A DNA stretch of 64,000 bases, taken from assembly GCF_036346615.1 (NCBI RefSeq), contig NZ_CP107837.1, positions 227,976-291,975 on the forward strand. The letters are read 5' to 3'. The stretch comes from Streptomyces sp. NBC_00523 (lineage in GTDB: Bacteria; Actinomycetota; Actinomycetes; Streptomycetales; Streptomycetaceae). The notes beneath the pieces are model-generated. The model searched no databases. It saw nothing but the letters and a program-made list of their open reading frames with translations, and had not been told where the DNA came from. Shown piece after piece: positions 25,847 through 34,733 of the stretch. The position numbers and the translations under genes are program-made. The number at the start of each line of letters is the position of its first letter. Positions within the stretch are counted from its first letter, which is position 1.

Positions 25847-27430
25847 TCACAGCGCCGCGCTGGCCCGCAGCTTCTGCCGCACGGCGCGCCGCCGGGGCTT
25901 CCCGGTGGGCGTGCGCGGCACGGTGTCGATCGCCTCGGCGAAGCGGATCTGCTCGAAGCGGCCGAGGCGGTCGTTGGCGCGCTCGGTGATCGCGTCCAGC
26001 ACGTCGAGCACGCCGTGGCCGTACGAGTCCCCCTCCACCCCCGCGTCCTCGCGCAGCACGATCCCGGCCCAGACCAGGGCCCCGTGCTCGGGGTCGGGCC
26101 AGTCCGCGACCAGGCAGTCGGCGACCCGGGGGTCGTCGGCGAGGATCCGCTCGATGCGGCTGGGCGAGACGATCTCGTTGTCGTACTTGAAGACGTCGGC
26201 GAGCCGGTCGACCAGGCTGAGGTTGCCCTCGTCGTCCAGGCGGCCGACGTCCCCGGTGGCGAAGAAGCCGTCCGCGTCGACCCGGGCGGGGTGCTCCTCG
26301 CCCAGGTAACCGGCCATCAGCTGCGGCCCGCGCACCAGGACCTCGCCGACCGACCAGGGGCCGAGCGGGCGCCGGGTCGTCAGGTCCACGATGCGGCACT
26401 CGGTGTCCGCGACAACGGAGCCGACGGTGCCGGACCGGTAGCGGCCGGGCCGCTGGCTGTGGGTGAGCGGGGACAGCTCGGCCATGCCGTAGCCCTGGAT
26501 GACGGGCACACCGAGCCGTTCCTCCAGGGCCCGCGCCGTCTGCGGCCGCAGCGCCGATCCGCCGGAGAGCACGGCGGTCAGCCGCAGCCCGTCCGGCGCA
26601 CCGCCCGCCGCCAGGCGCTCGTCGGCGGCCAGGACGTGCAGCCGGGCGGGCAGCCCGTAGTAGTGCGTGGCCCCCGCGTCGGCGGCGGCGCCGAGCGAGG
26701 CGTAGGGGTCCGGGTCCTGGCAGAGGACCTGGCACGCACCCGCGTACAGGGCCGAGTTCAGGTGCATGACGTGGTAGAGCGGCAGGTGGTTGAGGGTCAC
26801 CGACGCATCCGTCAGGCCGTGCGCGTCGGCGGTCTGCCAGGCGTTGGCGACGACGTTGCGATGGGTCAGCAGGACGCCCTTGGGGGCGCCGGTGGTCCCA
26901 GTGGTGAACTGCACGCACGCCACGTCGTCCGGCGAAGCGGCGGGCCCGGCGTACGGCCGCGCCCCGGCGATCAGCTCGTGCAGGGGGACGGTTCCGGCGG
27001 GCGCTCGCCCGTGGGGGGCGTCCACGACCACGACGGTGCGCAGGGCGGGCAGCCCGGGCGCGATCCGCGTGAGGGACGCGGCGGTGGCGGCGGGCGCGAG
27101 GACGATCTCGGCGCCCGAGGTGCCGAGCACGTGGTGCAGCCCCTCCGGCGGGAGCAGCGGGTTGACCAGCACGACGGTGGCCCCGGCCCGCATGACCCCG
27201 TGGTACGCGGCGGCGAACTCCGGGGTGAGGGTGTGGGTGACCCCGACCCGGGTGCCGCGGCCGGCGCCCGCCGAGGAGAGCCAGCCGGCGATCCGGTCGG
27301 CGTAGGCGTCGAGTTCGGCGAAGCGCAGCACGCGGGTCGCGGTGCGCACGGCGGTGCCGTCGGGGTCGCGCCGCGCGGCGCGCCGCAGCAGTCCGTCCAC
27401 CGGGAGGTCGCTGTACGGGGTGTCGCGCAC
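25847..27430 (-). CDS. Acyl-CoA ligase (AMP-binding)
   Basis: The 527-residue protein is an ANL-family enzyme: FTTGTTGAPKGVLLTHRN near residue 175, GYGMAELSPLTHSQRPG, and the C-terminal catalytic lysine region RTPTGKPRRRA. It activates a carboxylic acid as an adenylate and then a thioester. The start is the GTG at 27430 behind GGAAGGGG; upstream in-frame ATGs lack ribosome sites and would run into the divergent promoter. It leads the operon through ketoreductase and aromatase. It may load an unusual starter acid or activate a shunt acid. Confidence 0.88.
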   Translation of the reverse strand: MRDTPYSDLPVDGLLRRAARRDPDGTAVRTATRVLRFAELDAYADRIAGWLSSAGAGRGTRVGVTHTLTPEFAAAYHGVMRAGATVVLVNPLLPPEGLHHVLGTSGAEIVLAPAATAASLTRIAPGLPALRTVVVVDAPHGRAPAGTVPLHELIAGARPYAGPAASPDDVACVQFTTGTTGAPKGVLLTHRNVVANAWQTADAHGLTDASVTLNHLPLYHVMHLNSALYAGACQVLCQDPDPYASLGAAADAGATHYYGLPARLHVLAADERLAAGGAPDGLRLTAVLSGGSALRPQTARALEERLGVPVIQGYGMAELSPLTHSQRPGRYRSGTVGSVVADTECRIVDLTTRRPLGPWSVGEVLVRGPQLMAGYLGEEHPARVDADGFFATGDVGRLDDEGNLSLVDRLADVFKYDNEIVSPSRIERILADDPRVADCLVADWPDPEHGALVWAGIVLREDAGVEGDSYGHGVLDVLDAITERANDRLGRFEQIRFAEAIDTVPRTPTGKPRRRAVRQKLRASAAL

Positions 27431-27498
27431 CGGGGTCCCCTTCCGTCGTCCACCGGCGGCCTTTACCTCCGGATTGCCTTCACCCTCCGCCGGTGCGC

Positions 27499-27527
27499 TT
27501 GAGGAATCTTCGAAGAGCGCTCGATCA
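27499..27527. promoter_or_regulatory. Three-unit SARP box in the ligase/SnoaL divergent promoter
   Basis: TTGAGGA (27499), TCGAAGA (27510) and TCGATCA (27521) start exactly 11 bp apart. They lie about 60-90 nt upstream of the SnoaL-like ATG at 27588 and 69-97 nt upstream of the ligase GTG at 27430. Confidence 0.6.
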
Positions 27528-27587
27528 GCACCACGGAAGGTGACGGAGAACCGCCCGAAGACCCCTGCGGAGGAAAAGGAAGACACC

Positions 27588-28076
27588 ATGACGGCCGACA
27601 CCACGCACCTCACCGGACACGCGCCGGACACCTCGGAATTTGGTTCGCTGTACGCCGAGGTGCAGCAGTTCTACGCCCACCAGATGCAGCTCTTCGACCG
27701 GCACGAGGCCGAGCGCTGGGCCGCCACCTTCACCGAGGACGCCGTGTTCAGCGTGCCCACGCTGGACAGCCCGGTGCACGGACGCGCGGAGCTGGCCGCC
27801 AACGTCCACCACAACCGGGCCCGGCAGGAGCGCGAGGGCGGGCAGCTGCGCCACTGGATCGGCATGCTCGACGTGGACGTCCGCCCCGGCGGCGTCCTGC
27901 ACACCCGCGCCTACGCCCTGGTCTTCGCGACGCCCCGGGGCGGTGTGCCGGTGGTGTCGCGGTTCTGTGTGATGGCGGACGAACTGGTGCGCTGCCGGGG
28001 CCGGCTGCGGGTCCGCAGCCGCGTGGTGTCGCGGGACGACCTCACGGCCGGCTACCCGGCCCCGGTGCTCGTCTGA
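27588..28076 (+). CDS. SnoaL-like / NTF2-fold protein
   Basis: The 162-residue protein has the NTF2-like pattern (YAEVQQFYAHQMQLFDRHEAERWAATFTEDAVF, then HGRAELAANVHHNR). The SnoaL_4 type includes polyketide cyclases and small oxygenases in aromatic clusters. ATG 27588 follows AGGAAAAGGA. It is the only rightward gene in this part of the cluster and is convergent with the metallo-hydrolase, with 16 nt between stops. Cyclisation or hydroxylation of the aromatic intermediate is inferred from family and context. Confidence 0.78.
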   Translation: MTADTTHLTGHAPDTSEFGSLYAEVQQFYAHQMQLFDRHEAERWAATFTEDAVFSVPTLDSPVHGRAELAANVHHNRARQEREGGQLRHWIGMLDVDVRPGGVLHTRAYALVFATPRGGVPVVSRFCVMADELVRCRGRLRVRSRVVSRDDLTAGYPAPVLV

Positions 28077-28092
28077 GGGGTGCGCGGAGGCG

Positions 28093-28992
28093 TCAGGCGC
28101 GGCAGACCGGCAGACCGCCGTGGTACCGCGCCATCTCCTGGAACAGCGCCCCGATGTCGAGGGGCGCGCCCGGGAGGGCGCCGCGCTCCTCCGCGTACGC
28201 CCGGTGCAGATTGGGCACCAGCCGCTCGGAGTCCAGGAGCCCGGCGTACGGGCCGGGCCCGGCCTCCCGGGCGACGTCGTACGGGGTCAGCCCGGCGGCG
28301 ACGCCCGCGCGGGCGAGCTCCTGGAGGCGGCGGAAGTACGCCGCGTCGGCGTCGAGGAGTTCCGGGCCGCCGACGGGCCCGTGCCCGGGGACGACCGTGA
28401 GCGGTTCCAGGGCGCGCAGGGCGGCGAGGGCGCGCAGCGAGCCGCTGACCGAGCCCATGGGGCAGAACGGGGTGACGCCGTTCATCACCACGTCACCGGC
28501 GAAAAGGACGCGCGGCCCCGGCAGCCACACCACGGTGTCGCCGCAGGTGTGCGCGGGCCCCACGTGCAGGAGTTCGGCCCGCAGCTCCCCCACGTACAGC
28601 GTCATCCGCTCCTCGAAGGTGACCTGCGGGACGACGACTTCCAGGTCCCCCCAGCGCACTTCGGGCCAGAGCCCCGTCAGGTGCAGCCCCGCCGCGGCGG
28701 CCTCGTCCCGGGCCCGCGCGTGGCCGACGACGACCGCCTCCGGGAAGACGCAGTTGCCGAAGGTGTGATCGCCGTGGAAGTGCGTGTTGACCAGGTACCG
28801 GGGCGGCCCGGCCGTCACCGCCAGGACCCGGGCGCGCAGGGCGCGGGCCCGGTCCAGGGTGGCGACGGTGTCGACCAGGGCGCTCTCACCGCCGTCGGCG
28901 AGCAGCCCGGAGTTGTTCAGACACCAGCCGCCGTCGCCCTGGAGGTGGGCGTGGACACCGTCGGCGATCTCGGTGAGCCGGCCGTCCGTCAT
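28093..28992 (-). CDS. Metallo-beta-lactamase-fold hydrolase
   Basis: The 299-residue product has the complete metal set: NTHFHGDH (His71, His73, Asp75, His76), GPAHTCGD, FAGDVVM and VPGHGPV. MBL-fold proteins in type II PKS clusters act as thioesterases or as second-ring cyclases. Its start directly abuts the ACP stop, so it is the last gene of the SARP-TE-KS-CLF-ACP-MBL run. Chain release or cyclisation on ACP are the likely roles. Confidence 0.85.
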   Translation of the reverse strand: MTDGRLTEIADGVHAHLQGDGGWCLNNSGLLADGGESALVDTVATLDRARALRARVLAVTAGPPRYLVNTHFHGDHTFGNCVFPEAVVVGHARARDEAAAAGLHLTGLWPEVRWGDLEVVVPQVTFEERMTLYVGELRAELLHVGPAHTCGDTVVWLPGPRVLFAGDVVMNGVTPFCPMGSVSGSLRALAALRALEPLTVVPGHGPVGGPELLDADAAYFRRLQELARAGVAAGLTPYDVAREAGPGPYAGLLDSERLVPNLHRAYAEERGALPGAPLDIGALFQEMARYHGGLPVCRA

Positions 28993-29256
28993 TCAGGCCG
29001 CCGACCGGGCGTCCGGCGCCCCGTTGACGAGGTCCAGGTACGCGCGCGGGGTCTGCGCCTCGTCCAGCGCCTCCTCGTCCAAGGCCACGTCGTGGTCGCG
29101 CTCCACGATGCCGGTGACCTGGAGCAGGGCCAGCGAGTCGTAGCCCAGGTCGAGAAAGAGGGTGTCAAGGGCGGCCTCGTCAAGCGGCACGCCCTCGTCG
29201 CTGCCGGCGGCGTCGCGCAGCAGGGCGGCAAGGTCGGTCAGGTTCAGGCGGTCCAC
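28993..29256 (-). CDS. Type II PKS acyl carrier protein
   Basis: The 87-residue ACP has its phosphopantetheine serine at Ser41 in FLDLGYDSLALLQV, the pattern typical of minimal PKS ACPs. GTG start at 29256 behind AGGAGG. It lies 57 nt after the chain length factor, in the canonical KS-CLF-ACP order. It carries the growing poly-beta-keto chain. Confidence 0.95.
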   Translation of the reverse strand: MDRLNLTDLAALLRDAAGSDEGVPLDEAALDTLFLDLGYDSLALLQVTGIVERDHDVALDEEALDEAQTPRAYLDLVNGAPDARSAA

Positions 29257-29313
29257 GGTGTTCCCCTCCTGGTACGGGTGTGCGTTCGGGTGGTGCTCAG
29301 AGGTGTACGGCGC

Positions 29314-30564
29314 TCACGCGCGCGGCGCGCGTACGACCGCAGCCGCGTTGAAGCCGCCCCGGCCCCGGGCGAGGACCAGCGCGTGCCGCAGCCGTGCCGG
29401 GCGGGGCGCGCCGGTCACCAGGTCCACCGGGCAGTCGTCGGCGAGCCGGCCGACCGGTGCGCCCGGCGGGACGACCTGGTCGCGCAGGGCGAGCAGGGCC
29501 GCCGCCAGATCGAGGGCGGACCCGCCCGAACCAAGGCGCCCGAACAGCGACTTCGGGGCCGTCACCGGCACCCCGTACGGGCCGAAGAGCTCGGTGAGCG
29601 CGGCGGCCTCGGCGCGGTCGGCGTCCCGGTCCCCGGCGGCGTCCGCGAAGACCACGTCCACGTCGGCCGCGTCGGTCCCGGCGTCGGCGAGGGCGAGGCG
29701 TGCGGCGTCGAGCAGCCGGGGCGCGCCGCGTCCGGGCGCCGGGTCGAAGGTGGCGGCGCAGCCCTCGACGGTGCCGAGGACGCGCGCTCCCCTGGCGTGC
29801 GCGGCGTCGCCGTCCTCCACGACGAGCAGGGCGCCGCCCTCCCCCACGACGTGCCCGGAGGCGTCGGCGGAGAACGGCAGGTAGGCGTCGGCCGGGTCGC
29901 GCCGGGTGCTCAGGCCCCCGGCGGCCAGCTGGGCGGTGAAGCCCCACGGGCACACCGTCGCGTCGAAGCCGCCGGTGAGGACGGCCCGGCCGCCCTGGCG
30001 CAGCTGGCGCCGGGCCTGGGCCATCGCGTCGAGGCCGCCCGCCTGCTCGGAGACGACGACACCGCTGGGTCCGCGCAGCCCGTGCCGGATGGAGATCTGC
30101 CCGGAGTTGGCGGCATAGAACCAGGCGAAGGACTGGAAGGCGCCGACGTACCGGCTGCCCTTGCTCCACAGCTCCTGCAGCTCGCGCTGGCCGAACTCGA
30201 AGCCGCCCGCGCCGTTGGCGGTGACGACGCCCATGCCGTACTCGGGCAGGGCCGACGGGTCGATGTCCGCAGCGGTGATGGCCTCGGCCGCCGCCGCGAG
30301 GGCGAGCCGGGTCACCCGGTCGGTCTGCGGCAGCAGCTTGGCCGGCACGTGCGCCGCGTCCTCGAAGCCGGTGACCTCACCGGCGAGGACGGCCGGGTAG
30401 CCGGAGGCGTCGAAGCGGGTCACGGGGCCGATCGCGCGGTGCCCGCGCAGAACCGCCGACCACCAGGTCTCGGTGCCGACGCCGCCGGGTGCGGCGATCC
30501 CGATGCCGGTGACGGCCGCGGTCGCGGTACGGGCGGGGGCGGCCGTCGGTGCCGGGGCGGTCAT
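29314..30564 (-). CDS. Chain length factor (KS-beta)
   Basis: The 416-residue protein is a ketosynthase homologue in which the nucleophile cysteine is replaced by Gln in VVVSEQAGGLDAMAQ (about residue 172), diagnostic of KS-beta. It overlaps the KS-alpha gene by 4 nt, the coupling usual for the heterodimer. It sets chain length; the length itself cannot be read safely from sequence by eye. Confidence 0.96.
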   Translation of the reverse strand: MTAPAPTAAPARTATAAVTGIGIAAPGGVGTETWWSAVLRGHRAIGPVTRFDASGYPAVLAGEVTGFEDAAHVPAKLLPQTDRVTRLALAAAAEAITAADIDPSALPEYGMGVVTANGAGGFEFGQRELQELWSKGSRYVGAFQSFAWFYAANSGQISIRHGLRGPSGVVVSEQAGGLDAMAQARRQLRQGGRAVLTGGFDATVCPWGFTAQLAAGGLSTRRDPADAYLPFSADASGHVVGEGGALLVVEDGDAAHARGARVLGTVEGCAATFDPAPGRGAPRLLDAARLALADAGTDAADVDVVFADAAGDRDADRAEAAALTELFGPYGVPVTAPKSLFGRLGSGGSALDLAAALLALRDQVVPPGAPVGRLADDCPVDLVTGAPRPARLRHALVLARGRGGFNAAAVVRAPRA

Positions 30565-31826
30565 CGGCGTGCCTCCGTCCGGGGTGCGGTGAGCACCATC
30601 GCGCTCTGGAAGCCGCCGAATCCGCTGCCGACGCTGAGCACGGTGTCGGTGCGCTGCTCGCGGGCGACGAGCGGTACGTAGTCGAGGTCGCAGCTCGGGT
30701 CGGGCTCGTGCAGATTGGCGGTGGGCGGCACGGTGTCGTGCTCGATGGCCAGCGCGCACGCGGCGATCTCCAGGGAGCCGATCGCGCCGAGCGAGTGCCC
30801 GATCATCGACTTGATGGAGCTGACGGGCACCCGGTAGGCGTGCTCGCCCAGGCTCGCCTTGAAGGCGGCCGTCTCGTGCTTGTCGTTCTGCTTCGTGCCC
30901 GAGCCGTGCGCGTTGACGTAGTCCACGGCGGTCGGGTCGAGCCGCGCCTCGTCCAGGGCGATCCGGACGGCCTCCGCCATCTCCCGCCCGTCCAGGCGCA
31001 GTCCGGTCATGTGGTAGGCGTTCGAGCGGCTGGCGAACCCCGCGATCTCCGCGTACACGTGCGCCCCCCTGCGTACCGCGTGCGTGTACTCCTCGAGGAC
31101 GAGTACGGCGCTGCCCTCGCCGAGGACGAAGCCGCCCCGGGTCCGGTCGAAGGGGCGCGAGGCCGTCTCCGGCTCGTCGTTGCGCGCGGAGGTGGCCCGG
31201 ATCGCGTCGAAGGAGGCCAGGGTGATCGGGGTGATCGGCGCCTCGGACGCCCCGGCCAGCATCACATCGGCGCTGCCCTCGCGGATGAGCTCCGCGGCGT
31301 GCCCGAGCGAGTCCAGGCCGGAGGTGCACCCGGTGGAGACGACGGCGACGGGGCCGAGCGCCCCGGCGTCCCGGGCGACCTCGGCGGCCACGGAGCTCGG
31401 CACGAGGTAGTCGCCGAGCCGTTCCTCCGCGCGGCCCGGGTCCAGCAGCCAGTGTGCGCCGCCCTCGCTGACCTGCGCGTACACCTCGTCGAGCCCGCTG
31501 CTGCACCCGACCGCGGTGCCCAGGGAGACGCCGGTGCGCTCGCCCCCGGCCGCCAGGTCGATGCCGCTGTCGGCGACGGCCTCGCGGGCGGCGGTGAGCG
31601 CGAACTGCGCGACCCGGTCCAGGCGGTGGGCCTCGCCCGCGTCGAAGCCGTGGTGCGCGGGGTCGAAGTCGGCCTCGGCGGCGATCCGGGACCGGAACGA
31701 CGTGGCGTCGAAGCGGGTGATGCGGCGGGTGGCGGTGCGGCCCTCCGTCAGCAGCGACCAGAACGCGGCGGTGCCGGTGCCGCCCGGGGCGACCACCCCG
31801 ACACCGGTGATGACGACCCGCCTCAT
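30561..31826 (-). CDS. Type II PKS ketosynthase (KS-alpha)
   Basis: The 421-residue protein keeps the whole catalytic triad: Cys in VVSTGCTSGLDSLG (about residue 164), His in NAHGSGTKQNDKHE (about 305) and His in IGHSLGAIGSLE (about 340). It condenses malonyl-ACP units with the CLF as partner. It overlaps the thioesterase upstream and the CLF downstream by 4 nt each, so TE-KS-CLF are tightly coupled. Confidence 0.97.
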   Translation of the reverse strand: MRRVVITGVGVVAPGGTGTAAFWSLLTEGRTATRRITRFDATSFRSRIAAEADFDPAHHGFDAGEAHRLDRVAQFALTAAREAVADSGIDLAAGGERTGVSLGTAVGCSSGLDEVYAQVSEGGAHWLLDPGRAEERLGDYLVPSSVAAEVARDAGALGPVAVVSTGCTSGLDSLGHAAELIREGSADVMLAGASEAPITPITLASFDAIRATSARNDEPETASRPFDRTRGGFVLGEGSAVLVLEEYTHAVRRGAHVYAEIAGFASRSNAYHMTGLRLDGREMAEAVRIALDEARLDPTAVDYVNAHGSGTKQNDKHETAAFKASLGEHAYRVPVSSIKSMIGHSLGAIGSLEIAACALAIEHDTVPPTANLHEPDPSCDLDYVPLVAREQRTDTVLSVGSGFGGFQSAMVLTAPRTEARR

Positions 31827-32578
31827 CGGACACCCGCCGGCTGCGGGGCGAGCCGGCGCACCACACGTGCGGCGCGGCCCACCAGACGGGGCAGGTCGTG
31901 GCCCCGCAGGAAGAAGTGGTCGCCGGGCACGGTGCGGACGGCGAACGGGCCGGTGGTCCAGGCGCGCCACTGCGCCATGGCCTCCGGCTGCGCCAGCGGG
32001 TCGTCCGCACCGGCCACCGCGAGGACGGGGACCGTGAGCGGCCCGGCCGTCGAGGGTTCGCGGGCGGCCGTCCGCAGCTCGTGGGCGAGGACGAGGTCGT
32101 CGCGGAGCACCGGCAGGACGACCTGGTGCCAGAAGTCGCCGGGCCGGGCGCGCGCGGGCAGGGCGTTGGCCTCCCCGAGCAGGCGCAGCAACTCCTCGTC
32201 GCCCGCCCGGCACTGGTCGGCCAGGGCGGACAGCTCGTCGGGCGGCGGGCAGGCGCCGACGACGAGCAGCGCGGGCCCGGGGAGCCCCGCCTCGTGCAGG
32301 GCCCGGGTGACGCTGTACGCGACGAGGGCGCCGAGGCTGTGCCCGTAGAGGATGTACGGTGCCTCGCCACCCTCGCCGGTGAAGTGGGGCAGCTGGTCGG
32401 CGAGCAGGTCCGCGGGGCGGGTGAGACGCGGCTCGGAGCGCCGGCGTTCGCGGCCGGGCAGCAGGTGCGGCACGGTCTCGACGCCGGGCCCGAGGCGCGG
32501 GCCCCAGCCGTAGAAGGCGGAGACGCCCGCTCCGGCGTGCGCGAAGCAGTGGAGCCGTACGGGCCGTTCGTCGGACAT
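31823..32578 (-). CDS. Type II thioesterase
   Basis: The 251-residue product matches the editing/release thioesterases of PKS and NRPS systems: LHCFAHAGAG at the start, ILYGHSLGALVAY with Ser81, an acid in AGADDPLA and His in VPGDHFFLRGH. It could remove stalled acyl groups from carrier proteins or release product. The gene is unusual in preceding KS in the minimal PKS operon. AGAGGA precedes ATG 32578; the SARP gene lies 94 nt upstream on the same strand. Confidence 0.9.
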   Translation of the reverse strand: MSDERPVRLHCFAHAGAGVSAFYGWGPRLGPGVETVPHLLPGRERRRSEPRLTRPADLLADQLPHFTGEGGEAPYILYGHSLGALVAYSVTRALHEAGLPGPALLVVGACPPPDELSALADQCRAGDEELLRLLGEANALPARARPGDFWHQVVLPVLRDDLVLAHELRTAAREPSTAGPLTVPVLAVAGADDPLAQPEAMAQWRAWTTGPFAVRTVPGDHFFLRGHDLPRLVGRAARVVRRLAPQPAGVR

Positions 32579-32672
32579 GGGCCGTCCTCTCGCGTAGGAG
32601 TCCGGGCCCTCGGCCTGGGCCCTCCCCGACCGCAGCCTGGCAACTCCCACTCGAACGGTGCTGGACCTCGGC

Positions 32673-33494
32673 TCAGGCCGCGTACAGATCGAACGTGGAC
32701 AGCCCGCGCGGCCCGCTGAGCACGTCGAGCGCCGGATCGACCGTGAGCATGGCCCGGTGGAGTCGCTGCATCTGCGGCGACGGCTCGACGCCCAGCTCCT
32801 CCACGAGCCTCAGCCTCAGCCTCCGGTAGACGTCGAGGGCGGTGGCCTGGCGGCCCGAACGGTAGAGGGCGACCATCGCCTGCGAGTGCAGCCCCTCGTG
32901 CTGGGGGTGACGCATGATCAGGTCGGTGAGCTCGGCGAGGACCTCGGTGTGCCGACCGCAGCGCAGATCCGCGTCGATACGCCGTTCGACGGTGACCAGG
33001 CGCGACTCCTCCAGCCTCATCACCTCGATGTCGAGGACCGGGCCCAGCCGTACATCGACCAGCGCCGATCCCTGCCACATGGCGAGCGCCTCGCCGAACA
33101 GCGCCGAGGCCCGGACGTCCTCGCCCCGGTCGAAGGCGCCGCGCCCGGCCGTCACCAGCTCCTCGTAACGGTGCACGTCGACGGCGTCCGGCGGAACCTG
33201 GAGCAGGTAGCCGCCGTGCCGGGTGGCCAGGACCTCCTTGGCGGCACCGGGGGTGTCGGGCCCCATGGCGGTGCCGAGCCGGCGGCGTAACTGGAGGATG
33301 TACGTCTGAAGGGTGGTCATGGCGCTCTGCGGCGAGTTGCTGCCCCAGATCTCTTCCATGAGGGTGGGCACGGGCACGACGCGGCCCGGATGGAAGGCGA
33401 GCAGCGCGAGGAGCTGTCGCGGCTTGCCCGCGGTGGGCACGATCGACATCCCGTTGACCTCGGCACTCAACGGACCCAGAACCTGTATGCGCAC
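32673..33494 (-). CDS. SARP-family transcriptional activator (TTA-containing)
   Basis: The 273-residue protein has an OmpR-like winged-helix domain (VLGPLSAEVNG to LATRHGGYLLQVP, residues 4-100) and a bacterial transcriptional activation domain (residues 105-250, MVALYRSGRQATALDVYRRLR). SARPs activate biosynthetic operons through 11-bp-spaced heptamers, such as those found at several promoters here. GTG 33494 follows GGGGAGG. Leu69 is coded by TTA (33290-33288), so translation may need bldA tRNA. It lies directly upstream of the minimal PKS genes. Confidence 0.93.
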   Translation of the reverse strand: MRIQVLGPLSAEVNGMSIVPTAGKPRQLLALLAFHPGRVVPVPTLMEEIWGSNSPQSAMTTLQTYILQLRRRLGTAMGPDTPGAAKEVLATRHGGYLLQVPPDAVDVHRYEELVTAGRGAFDRGEDVRASALFGEALAMWQGSALVDVRLGPVLDIEVMRLEESRLVTVERRIDADLRCGRHTEVLAELTDLIMRHPQHEGLHSQAMVALYRSGRQATALDVYRRLRLRLVEELGVEPSPQMQRLHRAMLTVDPALDVLSGPRGLSTFDLYAA

Positions 33495-33623
33495 GGTGGC
33501 CTCCCCAAGGACCGGCCGGGGTGGGCCCGGCCGTGATCGCGTGCGCCGGCGCCTTCGCCCCCGTGGCCGAAAGCCGTCGGCGCCAGGCACGCTAGCCCCG
33601 GGCACACCGTGCGCCTCATTCTC

Positions 33624-33641
33624 TCGATCGGCGTTCGAGCA
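33624..33641. promoter_or_regulatory. Candidate SARP box between divergent regulators
   Basis: TCGATCG (33624) and TCGAGCA (33635) start 11 bp apart in the 305-base gap between the divergent SARP genes (33494 and 33800). Only two units, so it is weaker than the others. Nothing else was seen in this gap. Confidence 0.4.
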
Positions 33642-33799
33642 GCCCTCCAAGCAGGCATTGCGGCCTGATTGCGGCCCCCCGGAGCGCCGCCTCAAGAACA
33701 CGCAGACGACGGCTGGAGGGGCGCTCGGGCGGTCTCCCCCGGCCATCGGGTGGTCGTTACCGTCCATGCCGTGACCGGATTCCGAGGGAGAGCCACCCG

Positions 33800-34726
33800 A
33801 TGAGCGTCCTCGCCACTCCGCGCCCGAAGGCGGCGCGTGCCGCCGCGAACAGCCCCGTGGAGTTCCGGCTGCTGGGCCCGGTCATGGTCCACGACGCCAC
33901 CGGGGGCGCGGACATCGTCCCGGCCGGCTCCAAGCAGCGGGCGCTGCTCGCCGCGTTCGTCACCCACGCCGGGGTGCTGCTCGACGTGGACCGGCTGGCG
34001 GCGGAGCTGTGGGACGGGGCGCCTCCCGGCAACGCGGCGAACGCCCTTCAGGCCCATGTGGCCCGGCTGCGGCGGCTGCTGCCCGCGCCCGGCGACTACG
34101 GCCATGCCTGGATCAGCACGCTGCCGACGGGCTACCTGCTCGACCTGGGCGGCGCCTCCACCGACGTCCTGCGCTTCACCCGGCGCTCGTCCGAGGGGCG
34201 GGCGGCCGTCGCCACCGACCCGGCCCGGGCGGCCACGATCCTGCACGGCGCTCTGGAGTTGTGGCGCGGCCCGGCGCTGCAGGACTGCCGCCGGGGACCG
34301 GTGTGCGCGGCGGAGGCCGACCGGCTGGACGAGATGCGGCTCACCACGCTGGAGGCGCTGTACGAGGCGCGGCTGCGCTGCGAACGGCACGGCGAGTGCA
34401 TCGGCGACCTGGAACGGCTGACCGCCGACCACCCGCTGCGCGAGCGCTTCTACGACCTGCTCATGGTCGCCCTGTACCGCAGTGGCCGTCAGGCGGAGGC
34501 CATCGGCGTGTACGAGCGCGCCCGGCGCCGCCTGGTCGCCGCCCTCGGCATCGAACCGGGCCCGGCGCTGCGCGGCCGCCTGGAGTCGGTGCTCACCCAC
34601 TCCCCCGGCCTCGTGGCCCCCGGCGTCCTGGACGAACTGGACCGGCTGCGCCGCCGGGTGGACGAGCTGGGCAGGCAGCAGCTGGAGCTGACCCGCCGGC
34701 TGAACGCGGCGACGGCGGGCGCTTAG
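33800..34726 (+). CDS. SARP-like regulator with C-terminal coiled segment
   Basis: The 308-residue protein has the winged-helix (FRLLGPVMVHD to STLPTGYLLDLG) and BTAD (LMVALYRSGRQAEAIGVYERARRRL) domains of SARPs. It is longer than the other three by about 35 residues, and the extra tail (DELDRLRRRVDELGRQQLELTRRLN) looks like a coiled coil. It is divergent from the SARP at 32673-33494 and the only rightward regulator here. No TTA codon was seen. Its sequence differs clearly from the other three, so it probably reads a different site. Confidence 0.88.
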   Translation: MSVLATPRPKAARAAANSPVEFRLLGPVMVHDATGGADIVPAGSKQRALLAAFVTHAGVLLDVDRLAAELWDGAPPGNAANALQAHVARLRRLLPAPGDYGHAWISTLPTGYLLDLGGASTDVLRFTRRSSEGRAAVATDPARAATILHGALELWRGPALQDCRRGPVCAAEADRLDEMRLTTLEALYEARLRCERHGECIGDLERLTADHPLRERFYDLLMVALYRSGRQAEAIGVYERARRRLVAALGIEPGPALRGRLESVLTHSPGLVAPGVLDELDRLRRRVDELGRQQLELTRRLNAATAGA

Positions 34727-34733
34727 GACCTCG

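Noticed and set aside
27431..27587. Upstream extension of the acyl-CoA ligase to 27631
   Set aside because: It would cross the divergent promoter with its SARP box and has no ribosome site; GTG 27430 has GGAAGGGG.
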